Under the pieces are notes generated by a model. The model did no database searches. It saw nothing but the letters and a program-made list of their open reading frames with translations, and had not been told where the DNA came from. This document shows positions 11,330-21,900 of a DNA stretch of 64,000 bases, in pieces (positions within the stretch are counted from its first letter, which is position 1; every line of letters begins with the position of its first letter). Source of the DNA: Lineus longissimus (lineage: Eukaryota > Nemertea > Pilidiophora > Heteronemertea > Lineidae); contig NC_088315.1 in assembly GCF_910592395.1 (NCBI RefSeq), positions 18,893,808 to 18,957,807 on the forward strand. The letters are read 5' to 3'. Made by a program: the position numbers and the translations under genes.

Positions 11330-11647
11330 GGAGACGAATCTCGGGGTTCCGTGGATGCGTCCGTCGATCTTGAATTCGCTTTTGTCTAATAATACCGTGT
11401 CTGGAATAGGAAAGGCAAGGGATATAGTAAAAACCGTTTTCGAACAAATCTCGTAAAAAAGGATTTTGAACTTTTTTATCGCAAGATGATAGAGGATCAT
11501 CTCGGCGTGTTATTACTTTCTATTCGTGTTGACGTCCATGTCGTAATGGGCGACCAAGGCCTTCACATGTTGCTCTCTCCTCATGCCCACCTTTTTGATG
11601 TAGTCGACGATGTCGGCATCTGGGAGATACCGGTCATAGATGCGGAC
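11330..11647 (-). pseudogene. Duplicated LamG exons of the large gene, splice donors lost
   Basis: Segments 11647-11521 and 11400-11330 match exons 59 and 60 of the large minus-strand gene in length and frame. Both keep their acceptors, but the first donor is GAAAGT instead of GTAAGT and the second is GTGAAT instead of GTGAGT. The preceding exon (17889-17818 in the intact gene) is absent here. The protein changes are slight (RYLS to RYLP, MDFN to MDVN). I read these as dead exon copies left by tandem duplication. They could instead be read-through terminal exons: without the first donor, translation stops at TAA after NTNRK. Confidence 0.7.
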
Positions 11648-11757
11648 CTGTAACCCATAAAACATATGAACGTGGTAAATAACTCTGACTCTGTCCTATA
11701 GTCTCGGCTGATTGGTTGTGAATCAGTCCTATTCACGGGCGATGCCATGACGGGTAT

Positions 11758-12620
11758 AGGTGTCTAAACCTACAACCTACAAATGCAGTGATTCGAAGTT
11801 TCCAAACAATTGGTATTCCAGTATCATTGTTGAAGTACCAGTATTGCAGTACCGGTATTCCAGTATCATTGTTGAAGTACCAGTATTGCAGTACCGGTAT
11901 TCCAGTATCGTTGTTGAAGTACCAGTATTGCAGTACCGGTATTCCAGTATCGTTGTTGAAGTACCAGTATTGCAGTACCGGTATTCCAGTATCATTGTTG
12001 AAGTACCAGTATTGCAGTACCGGTATTCCAGTATCATTGTTGAAGTACCAGTATTGCAGTACCGGTATTCCAGTATCATTGTTGAAGTACCAGTATTGCA
12101 GTACCGGTATTCCAGTATCGTTGTTGAAGTACCAGTATTGCAGTACCGGTATTCCAGTATCATTGTTGAAGTACCAGTATTGCAGTACCGGTATTCCAGT
12201 ATCGTTGTTGAAGTACCAGTATTGCAGTACCGGTATTCCAGTATCGTTGTTGAAGTACCAGTATTGCAGTACCGGTATTCCAGTATCATTGTTGAAGTAC
12301 CAGTATTGCAGTACCGGTATTCCAGTATCGTTGTTGAAGTACCAGTATTGCAGTACCGGTATTCCAGTATCATTGTTGAAGTACCAGTATTGTAGTACCG
12401 GTATTCCAGTGTCATTGTTGAAGTACCAGTATTGCAGTACCGGTATTCCAGTATCATTGTTGAAGTACCAGTATTGCAGTGCCGGTATTCCAGTATCATT
12501 GTTGAAGTACCAGTATTGCAGTACCGGTCGGTATTCCAGTATCACTGTTGAAGTTCCAGTATTGCGGTACCGGTATTCCAGTGTCATTGTTGAAGTACCA
12601 GCATTGCAGTACCGGTATAT
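11758..12620. repeat. 42-bp minisatellite, array 2 (~19 units), with duplication-junction segment
   Basis: 11758-11808 (TGTCTAAACCTACAACC...) matches 18257-18310 in the intact gene, then passes straight into the same 42-bp unit as array 1. This marks the junction of the tandem duplication. The units are very homogeneous, differing mainly at an A/G site (ATTGTT/GTTGTT). Confidence 0.92.
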
Positions 12621-13370
12621 CTGATCTCTTCATTTCTTCGAAATAAGTTATTAGTCAACTAATTACTGGAGTAGACATGTTCGATAAAGCCTGTTTGGGC
12701 TCTTGACCTGTTGGGTGTTTGACCTCGAACAAAGGGTCACTGTGGCTTATGGTATTGTCCAAGGTAACAATATCTTGGCTTGGGCCTTCAGACACGCTTG
12801 AGTTTATGCATCTGTTCGTTCGGTTGTCTTTGTTGAAACTGTCTATATTGCACACACCATGGCCTTATTCTTTGAGAATTTTTGATGTAAATTATTTCAT
12901 GTAAAATATTTTATTTAGGACTTTGTTCAAATTATGACTGACGAGAAAAAAATGGCTGTTGTTGTGGTAAACATAGCGTGACTGAGATTTTCTCTCAAAA
13001 AATCGCTCAGGCAAGAATGTTGCAATATTTACGATAACAAAATTGGGGCACCAAAGCAAAATTTATCAGAACCACAGCTATTTTTAGGCCTTGCTTCCAT
13101 GTATTTTGATGCAAATGCATGAGAATCATGTGATTGGATAATAAACAAAAAAATGAAATGACTTTTTTGTTGTATATTTTGTGTTCTTGTTTACATTGCC
13201 AATACTGTTGCCAAGGCAACTCTTGGAAAGGCATGGAATTTATTGACCGGAGATAACAGGCAAGAGCGGATTGGGATATCCCTATCTCGTAGTTCATCAA
13301 AACTACAATGGAACCTCTATTTGAAGGACACCATCAGGACTGATAAATGTGTCGTTATTAGGCTGTTGTC
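12621..13370. other. Duplicated spacer between the two minisatellites (copy 2)
   Basis: Same content as 5557-6290, including a poly-A-rich stretch and a closing GGAACCTCTATTTGAAGGACACC repeat. No conserved coding frame. Confidence 0.75.
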
Positions 13371-14170
13371 CTGGTAACAGGTAAAATTGATTGGAAACTA
13401 TCTGTTCTTGCCCAATACCACTGTCTATCGATCTTTTGGCCTATACCACTGTCTATAAGCTGTCCGTCCTGATAACAGAAACAATCTTTTGGCCCAATAC
13501 CACTGTCTATAAGCTGTCTGTCCTGATAACAAACGATCTTTTGGCCCAATACCATTGTCTATAAGCTGTCCGTTCTGATAACAGAAACGATCTTTTGGCC
13601 CAATACCACTGTCTATAAGCTGTCCGTCCTGATAACAGAAACGATCTTTTGGCCCAATACCACTGTCTATAAGCTGTCCGTCCTGATAACAGAAACAATC
13701 TTTTGGCCCAATACCACTGTCTACAAGCTGTCCGACCTGATAACAGAAACGATCTTTTGGCCCAATACCACTGCTTACAAGCTGTCCGTCCTGATGACAG
13801 AAACGATCTTTTGGCCCAATACCACTGTCTATAAGCTGTCCGTCCTGATAACAGAAACGATCTTTTGGCCCTATACCACTGTCGACAAGCTGTTCGTCCT
13901 GATAACAGAAACGATCTTTTTGCCCAATACCACTGTCTATAAGCTGTTCGTCCTGATAACAAAAACGATCTTTTGGCCCAATACCACTGTCTATAAGCTG
14001 TTCGTCCTGATAACAGAAACGATCTATTGGCCCAATACCACTGTCTATAAGCTGTCCGTCCTGATAACAGAAGCGATCTTTTGGCCCAATACCACTGTCT
14101 ATAAGTTGTCCGTCCTGATAACAGAAACGATCTTTTGGTCCAATACCACTGTCTATAAGCTGTCCTTGAT
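13370..14170. repeat. 54-bp minisatellite, array 2 (~15 units)
   Basis: Same unit as at 6290-8715, but shorter and lacking the CACTCTACAAG short variants. The length difference accounts for most of the size difference between the two duplicated blocks. Confidence 0.95.
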
Positions 14171-14218
14171 ACAGTTGACCTGATTGCAGAGGTAAAATTG
14201 TACAGAAATAACCTATTT

Positions 14219-14466
14219 TCGAAAAAGCTGGATCACTGGACTGCTAGATGTACTGGATTGTGACTCATGGATCACCACCGCCTGGATGGATTGCACAATT
14301 TCCGAATCCCTAACGTTTCCCACCATGTGCTTCAAATGCACACACTGGCACTGCCGTCGGTATTGTTATCATATTCCGTTTTCCGAATGGTCCCCAGTCC
14401 AGGTGGTGGTGATTCATGAGTCACAATCCAATGAATCTAGCAGTCCGACGATCCAGCTTTTTCGAA
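14219..14466. mobile_element. Foldback element with ~65-bp inverted arms (copy 2)
   Basis: The left arm CGAAAAAGCTGGATC is matched by the right arm GATCCAGCTTTTTCG. The inner parts (GGATTGTGACTCATG against CATGAGTCACAATCC) pair as well. Same element as 8768-9008. Confidence 0.78.
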
Positions 14467-14994
14467 TACTCCCGTAACCTGTATGTACATGTATGTCAAT
14501 TTGTGCCGAGCGGCCACCACCAAAATAGTATTTTTAATTTATGGTGTTTTAAATTGAACATGGTGCTGACCGGAATCATCCCTGATTTGAGTACGCTTGA
14601 AACAAGACATCATTTAATTGGTTAATTTGTCTGGAGTAGGCCTATACAAGGATTTCCGGATACAAATTTGACTGATGAACTCTCTTCTTCTTTCATTAAA
14701 GCTTTATATATATATATATATATCTCCCGCAAAACTGACGTACCGAAACCTGATATTTTTATGCAAGCCATACCTGGTCATTATGCTACCGGATACACGC
14801 TAATAGACATTATAAAAAAATGTTATATATAATTGACATTAATGACAACAAAATTGGAGATGCATCAAACACGTTCAGAAAAATAGTTTGGTGAACCAGA
14901 TGAAGAACAAACATACTGTTAAAGGGAGACTGTAGGCAGAAGTCACATCGGTCATTTCAAGGAACGAAATCAGCGCGCGCCTCTCGTACCGATC
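14467..14994 (+). other. Upstream flank of GPCR copy 2
   Basis: Equivalent to 9009-9525. It differs by a (TA)n run near 14705-14722. No gene seen. Confidence 0.5.
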
Positions 14995-16008
14995 ATGGCG
15001 TTCGTTGGATTAGAAATGACCACCATGCTTTCAAATGTAAGCATGACTGCAACAACTTCGTCACCAAGTGATCAGCGCCTTCTAGAGATATTCCTGCAAA
15101 TCTTCAAGCATCTAAAATACATGATCTTTTTTACGATGACATTTGGGATACCTGGGAATGTCTTACTCTTCCTGGTGATGATTCAGAAAACAAATAGATC
15201 GTCGTCCACTGGCGTATATATGTGTGCGCTGTCAGTTGTCGATACAATCGCTTTCATAGCGCCTGCGATCACCGGGATTGGCGCGAAAGGGAAGAATTGT
15301 TGGTTGAGCTTCGTCAACAATGCGGCCACAGCGTGTTCGAGCTGGATTATCGTGTCAATGTCTACGGATAGATTGATTGCAGTCCAGTGGCCTTTAAAAG
15401 CTATTGACTTCTGCTCTAGCCGGCGTGCGAAGTGGACTGTCTTTTGCATGTGCACATTCTGCGTCCTGTTCAATTTCCATTTCATACTAACGCAGTCATA
15501 CGTCTGTGATCCTGTCTTGAAGAGTTGTATCTGCACCCAGCATGCATTTGGTTCTTCGTACTGGGTCAATGTCATTCGATGGAGTGATTTTATTGTAAAT
15601 GCTGTGATACCTATTTCATCTCTGCTAGTTATCAATTCGTTGATTATCAAAGCATTGAAGCGTTCGTCCAACAAACGGGCTAAACTGAGCGGTACTGGAA
15701 ACAAAAATGAACGCCAAAAAGATGTCGTGGCAGACACTCGGCTCATCACACACATGCTTTTGCTTATTAGCTTTGCTTTCATAATCACGGTTGCTCCACA
15801 TAGAATCGTCCGATCATTAAACAGTCTTTTCAAGCCGACATCTGCTCTTGCTCAGGCTATTGTTCTAGCCTTTCGGAGCTTCTTTTTTCAATTCATGTTT
15901 ATCAATAACGGAATCAATTTTTATTTGTACATTTGTGGCGGAGGGAGGAGATTCCATAGAAGTTTGGTGCTTCTATTCAAAAAAGTCATCCCATGGAACT
16001 GCCAGTGA
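14995..16008 (+). CDS. Rhodopsin-class GPCR, copy 2 (single exon, 337 aa)
   Basis: Tandem duplicate of the receptor at 9526-10548, with all seven membrane segments and the same signatures: GN in TM1, STDRLIAV after TM3, paired extracellular Cys, APHR in TM6 and NFYLYICGGG at the end of TM7. Distinct residues include ITG for IDG after TM2, N for S in TM5, AKLSG for AELSG, a 3-residue deletion in ICL3, and SFFFQFMFINNGI for RFCFQFMFVNNGV in TM7. The reading frame is fully open, so both copies may be functional. The third receptor at 26114-27739 is a more distant relative. Confidence 0.88.
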   Translation: MAFVGLEMTTMLSNVSMTATTSSPSDQRLLEIFLQIFKHLKYMIFFTMTFGIPGNVLLFLVMIQKTNRSSSTGVYMCALSVVDTIAFIAPAITGIGAKGKNCWLSFVNNAATACSSWIIVSMSTDRLIAVQWPLKAIDFCSSRRAKWTVFCMCTFCVLFNFHFILTQSYVCDPVLKSCICTQHAFGSSYWVNVIRWSDFIVNAVIPISSLLVINSLIIKALKRSSNKRAKLSGTGNKNERQKDVVADTRLITHMLLLISFAFIITVAPHRIVRSLNSLFKPTSALAQAIVLAFRSFFFQFMFINNGINFYLYICGGGRRFHRSLVLLFKKVIPWNCQ

Positions 16009-16289
16009 TAGGGAGGTAGTCCTAGTAATATCTACATGTCCCTCTCCAAAGTTATCAGAAATCTAATTGGTTGACCTTGCTAGTTCAAACCTTGCCTCAT
16101 CTTGAAGACTCTGAAACGATAACAAAAGATAAGTTCTGATTTCGATCCAACGAAAGATGGGTTCAGATTTTGAATCAAAAAACGTGAACAAAAGTCGATC
16201 TTGAAGTAACAAGTTTCACCATTTAATACGTCTATGCTTTTAATCTTGCAGTAGTTAGTTTAACCATTCCGCCTATACTTATCACGGAC

Positions 16290-16752
16290 TTCAGCCCGCA
16301 GCACACTAGCCGCCAACTTCGGCGTTCACAGGCGTTTTTTGCCGGAAGAGTCCTGAACGCCTGAAAAATCCCTAGTCTGCTACGAACGGCGTCGGCGAAC
16401 ACGACTTGACGCCACTTGCCGCAACTTAACGCCAGATATCTAATATGTTTGATTTTTTACGCTTGTCGCCGCGTTTGAACGCAAGAAGAAGCCAGGTGTG
16501 CTACGGATGGCCGCCTGACTTGGCGTCGGCGGCGAGGCTATGGCCAATCAGCTTGCGTCTTGATGTCACATGATTTCAAAATGGCAGCCTAAAGTGGCGG
16601 AAAAGACACTACTGGACGCCAGTTCTGGGCAGGTGTGCTCTGACCGGGATCCACTGGCCGCCAACTTTGGCGTATAGAGGCGTCAGCCGAACGCTTCTCG
16701 TCGCCAAAGTTGGCAGCTAGTGTGCTGCTGCTGCTGCTGCTGCTGCTGCTGT
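16290..16752. mobile_element. CGCCAAC-type MITE (copy 2) ending in a CTG run
   Basis: The left terminus AGCCCGCAGCACACTAGCC is intact. The right terminus reads GCTAGTGTGCTG and then runs into (CTG)n at about 16725-16751, so the expected final GCGGGCT is replaced by triplet expansion. Confidence 0.75.
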
Positions 16753-16792
16753 GTACAGCCTACTCCTGAGCTGTCATGGATTAGCAAAAGTG

Positions 16793-16912
16793 CCTCCAAA
16801 GTCTCTGCCAGGGGATGGAGACAGACTGTTGACACCACACCAAATTGAGGACCTGGCCCAGGATAGGGAAAGCTGGAGGAAGCTTGTGGCCGCCAGATGC
16901 GCAGTCGACTGA
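16793..16912 (+). pseudogene. LINE ORF2 C-terminal remnant (copy 2)
   Basis: Same 39-codon remnant as 11181-11300 (EDLAQDRESWRKLVAARC), followed by (GAT)n. It lies about 30 bp beyond the donor of the last recognised exon of the large gene. Confidence 0.65.
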
Positions 16913-16941
16913 TGATGATGATAAAGATTAGGCCTACTCAC

Positions 16942-18961
16942 GGAGACGAATCTCGGGGTTCCGTGGATGCGTCCGTCGATCTTGAATTCGCTTTTGTCTA
17001 ATAATACCGTGTCTGGAATAGGAAAGGCAAGGGATATAGTAAAAACCGTTTTCGAACAAATCTAGTAAAAAAGGATTTTGAACTTTTTTATCGCAAGATG
17101 GTAGAGGATCATCTCGGCGTGTTATTACTTACTATTCGTGTTGAAGTCCATGTCGTAATGGGCGACCAAGGCCTTCACATGTTGCTCTCTCCTCATGCCC
17201 ACCTTTTTTATGTAGTCGACGATGTCGGCATCTGAGAGATACCGGTCATAGATGCGGACCTGTAACCCAGAAAATATATGACCAACGTGGTAAATTACTC
17301 TGACTCTGTCCTATAGTCTCGGCTGATTGGTTGTGACTCAGTCCTTTTCACGGGCGATGCCATGACGTCCCAGGCCTGTATCTGGTTATGAATATGTCCT
17401 TAGAATGTGTATAGTGCAATGAATGGTCTCTGGCCCAGTTACAAAATCGGCGTCAGAGCCAAACGTCGGCATTAGCTCTACTAAGCGATACCACCTTTAG
17501 TAAATTTCTAACAAAACAGTAGCATTAGGACTTAACGCCAACGAAACTGCTGACAAAGATTGAGCAACCAGGCTCTGATCGTTTTTGAATGCGCTGGTCA
17601 GAATAGGCACAAAATTTACACCGCAGTGACTTTAGATGGACAATGTATTGTGCTCGCCGGTCACCGATCCAGAGGTTGACCGTGCTCAATGTTGCTTAAC
17701 TTTCAATCTGGGGCCAACGCGCCAACCACTGGGCCATAAAGGAATTCCCTCATGGCCGGCGGGTTAAGCCGTGCCATATACCTGGGGGTACTATACCGAC
17801 ATGGTATCATCACTTACATCCTCAATCTCTCCGAGAAAGAACGTACTCTTATCTTTCCCTAGGTATATAGTCGTGTCGTTATCCATTGTCTGAAAGAGGA
17901 GATATTCCTATTAACAAAACTATAAACGCCATCATTGTTCTTCAAATGAAATGTGGAGCAGAAACGTGGAAACGGATTGTAATGTAATATCCTGTTCCAG
18001 ATAGCCAACTGTGTCACCTACCCCTACATTTGTATCTTACCCAATTGTACAAAGCAACACCACGAAAAGCAGTTTTCTTTGTAGCATTCACAAAAAGGCT
18101 CAATCGCTGGTCTGAAAGATGAAAATTCTGTGTAAAATGATAATACTAGCGTAAGGGTTTTTGAGAGTGTGCAATTGATAATCAAATAATGTCTTGTGAT
18201 TTCTTTTCAAAATACGACGTATTATCTGGTCAAGTTCTCCTTGAAAAGAAGGGGTAGTGTCTAAACCTACAACCTACAAATACAGTGATTCGAAGTTACC
18301 GAACTATTGGTATTTCGAGTGTTATGTACTTACAAGCATATTCGTAATGCATGGTCACAACGGTCCACGCCCTGGCTGGGATTGACGTGTTTGATGTGTA
18401 AATACCGCTCCCGTATTTGCATTGGAACATCCCGTCTTTTACGAAGAGACACAGAGATTCGTTGGCTGAACACAAGATTGGTTGTCGGGTTGTGTTGTAA
18501 GGTGACGGCATCCTGACCCAGGCTTCGAGGGTGAAACTGGAACGTAAAGAAGAATGGCAGACGCTGGGAAGTAGAGTTGTCGTGTGTCTTTCCATTTTAA
18601 AAACAATGTCATTATGCCATTGTGCTCAGCTAAGCTTTTGTTGAACCAGAGTCTTTCAAATAAATCATTATTGTTTGAAAGACTGGTTGATAGAGCATGA
18701 GGTAGTTTGAACAGAGGTGAAAGACTCTGACATTACCTTCTGTTCAACCCAAGATTCTGGACCGTGTCCACCGCAACATAGTCACCCACGCCGTCCAGGA
18801 GTAGGGCCTTGTTATTCCTGTCCGCGCACGTGTTCCTCAAATGCGACCAGATCGCTCCAGGCTGTGTGTTCATGAACAGACCAACTCGGCCACCCTTCAG
18901 GACGTCATCGAAGATGGCACCCGAGTCTACGATCAGAGTTTCGCCCTGCTTGATGATGATT
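16942..18961 (-). CDS. Large gene, exons 55-60: LamG-like domain and start of a second, open 3' end
   Basis: Exon 55 ends [18 protein letters not shown], then 18536-18334 ([11 protein letters not shown]...[12 protein letters not shown]), 18111-18041 ([15 protein letters not shown]), 17889-17818 ([19 protein letters not shown]) and 17259-17133 ([17 protein letters not shown]). This is the LamG/jelly-roll order W-x-x-V...L-x-x-x-V-N...I-x-x-G...F-x-G-x-I-x-x-VRIY-x-R-x-L. Exons 59-60 then read [12 protein letters not shown] and [12 protein letters not shown], the typical opening of a second such domain. Exon 60 (17012-16942) ends phase 0 at GTGAGT. I found no continuing exon to the left, so the true C-terminus is unknown. 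Confidence 0.8.
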
Positions 18962-21900
18962 CTGTAAGATATTTAGGTTGTCAACAAAACTGAACACCAA
19001 CAACGTTATTCCATAGCAGCGGTACACTTTAGTTGACAACTTGAATACATACATGTATATAATGCGATGTCATCAATAATAAAAGCTCTTTTTCTCGATC
19101 CCGCCAAGAGCCATCAGTGCGCTTCTTGGCAATGCCGAGTTAAGTGGCTGAACTTGATTATGTTTTGTCTTCGCTTTATTTTGCCGACCAATGACCTGTG
19201 CGAGTCCTGCTCCCTGCTATCTGTATGCTGCCGTTCGTTCACCCGTCAATTCTCGTGGAATGTCCCACGAAGTCCCCAACATTGGGAATCCTCTGGGAGG
19301 GGCATGGCTCCCGAGAAAAGGGTATCGTGCCATGAGCAAAAAATACGATTCTTAGTCAGTTGGCCGGGCTGTTTCTTTGAGCTCCTTTCCTTCTTGCGGG
19401 CCTCACCTGATTGTGCCCACCGATGGCCTATGAGAGACCTGCCACCTGTAGGCTGTCTTACACTTCCACCCGGCAAGATTCGGGGCATGCCATACCAGGT
19501 CCACAACGTTGGCAGTCGTCTGGGCGTCCCACAGCGCCTGCACTAGGGTGGTACCTGGGCTCACGTTAAAGCTGATGCGCTGAAATGAAAGAAAGTTTCG
19601 TGGTGAGAAACTAATGGGGGGACGCACGAATTGAGTATCAGGAAGAGCACCGTCGTGTAATTTGCGAGAAAAGTTCCGATTCGGTGATGGTGTCCTAGAG
19701 ATGTACATTGTGTATGTAGAACTCCTAGCTAGAATACCATCGGGCCGGAGTTGTAATCCAACTGATTAACAACATGACCTTACGGTCATGGCAACATTCT
19801 GTTGGCTATCGTCAAGCTTACCTTGAGTTGAATTCCTTTGATGCCAGCCTTAGGACCAGTGAACTTTGGTTTATGCTTATGCGTCCACATGACAACGTAG
19901 AAACGTTTGCTGTTCTGGTAGGCGAACACGAAGCCGATATAACCATCGCACTTGTCACTGTTGACGAACATCGTTCCGTAGTAGTCCATTTCACCGAAGT
20001 GTGTCTTGGCTTGACGCGAAAAAGAAAATTTTAATTGGATACAATAAGAAATAAAGTTTGTTTATAAACCAAATACGAAGAAGCTGGACAATCAACTGTT
20101 TACATGTGGATCAAATCAATAGCAACTGATTTGAAAACATTTATGACTTGAGGTCGTTAACCTGTGAAGAATGAATGAGTCTCTGTTTCCCTGACCCTCA
20201 TTAGTCGGACCTCTCTCCTCTTGGCTAGGATCAGCCCGCAGATTCGCCGACAAGGACGCATCCAGGTCCACGGATAAACTCAAGGACTGTGTCCAATCAC
20301 ACCCAACTTGGCCTTAGGGTGCTTGGTAAGGTCTCTTACCGATGAACAAGGCAGGCATCTCCGTGTCCACCATTTGCCGGACCTCTTTCCCCTGCGCCAG
20401 GATCATCCACGCTGGCTTTGCCTTGATGGACGGGTCCAGGTCCACTGACCGATACTCCGTGAAGTTGGAGGAGTGAAGGAACTTGTTCTGGAGGCAATCG
20501 TCGAATTTGTCTTTATATCCATCGCCATCGTAGTCGCTCTCGCAGGCGTCACCGCGTTTGTTGTCTGGGAGTAAAAATTTCAGAAAAGAAGTTCTTGAGA
20601 TGATATCCCCTCCCCATGCCACGGTAGAACCCTGATACTCAATGACGGGTTTAAACGCCTGGCTCTACAGAGTGGAAAAAACTGACGACGATATTTTTTA
20701 CCACGCAGAGGCCAATAGCATTAGATCAGCAGAGTATTTCAATAAATCTATTTTAGAAGAAAAATATTACCAAGATATCTCCATTTGTTCCAATAACTTA
20801 GCTTCGGAGCCACTTTTGTGAAGAAAAGCCGGTAACAATTTCGAAGTTCTTTCGGCTTAACCACGGACGAGAGTTGCCGTGGCTTAAATTTCTCCCGATT
20901 TTGCTTCACGAAGTGAAGCAAAAACTACTGGATTAAAAACATCTTGGTCTCATGATTGGTTCCCGGTAGACTCTTTCACCAGTCACCTCAATTCACTCCC
21001 GCGGCGGTTATATTAGGTTCGAGGTTCCCTGGACTAGGTTCCCGGATTCGGGCGGCGAAAATAATTTGCGTGACGTCAAAATGACGTCTATATCTCCATA
21101 CTCACCATTGAGATCCTTCTGGTCTTTATTGCTGACGTACGGGCAGTTGTCAACATCGTTCTTCAAGCCATCATTGTCAATGTCCTCATCGCAGAGATCG
21201 CCAAGCCCGTCCCCATCCGTGTCAACCTGGTCACCATTTGGCACGGCAGCGCAGTTGTCCATCGTGTCAGTGATACCGTCGCCGTCCCTTGAAAAAAAGA
21301 AGTTTTCAATCTCATGTCTTTTTACGTGTTGGTTTCAAGCATAGGCCAATCAATGACATGCTCGTGACACGTGACATTTGTCGCGTGACCGGTGCAAATG
21401 ACAGCGTAAACCTGGTCTACATCTAAGAATTAATTTACTAAAGACGTCCGAATATTTATATATATATATATTTGTAGTTTTCGAAGAGCTCATTATCATT
21501 CAATACAGGAGTTAAAGCGAAGGACCTTAGCCATTTTACTTAATCACATACTCGTGTATACACCTCTCCATCGATTTTTGACAAGAAGTTTTGTAAAAGA
21601 AAATGAATCGAAAGCGAGCAATCGGCCATTGTTAATTATACGCATATTAATTCAAATATGACGCCATTGCTCTCCGATTGGCTAATGTGTTGTAAAGTCT
21701 CCAGCTCGCCAAACAGGGTAGATTTTTTACCTGTTTGGCAAGCTTGGCCGAACAGGGTGGCTTTTTAGTACTGTTTGGCAAGCGGGTCTCCAAACAGGAC
21801 AAAAAAAGATGCCTGTTCGGCGAGCGGCTTGCCAAATAGACCCGGCCTATTCTTACTTGTCCTTTCCATCGCAAGCATTGCCCACCCAATCCTGATCACC

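Noticed and set aside
11733-12624. Open frames of 211-284 residues over the second 42-bp array
   Set aside because: Same cause as at 5150: frame length follows array length and both strands are open.
18307-18516. Plus-strand frame opposite exon 56
   Set aside because: Antisense shadow of the LamG exon.
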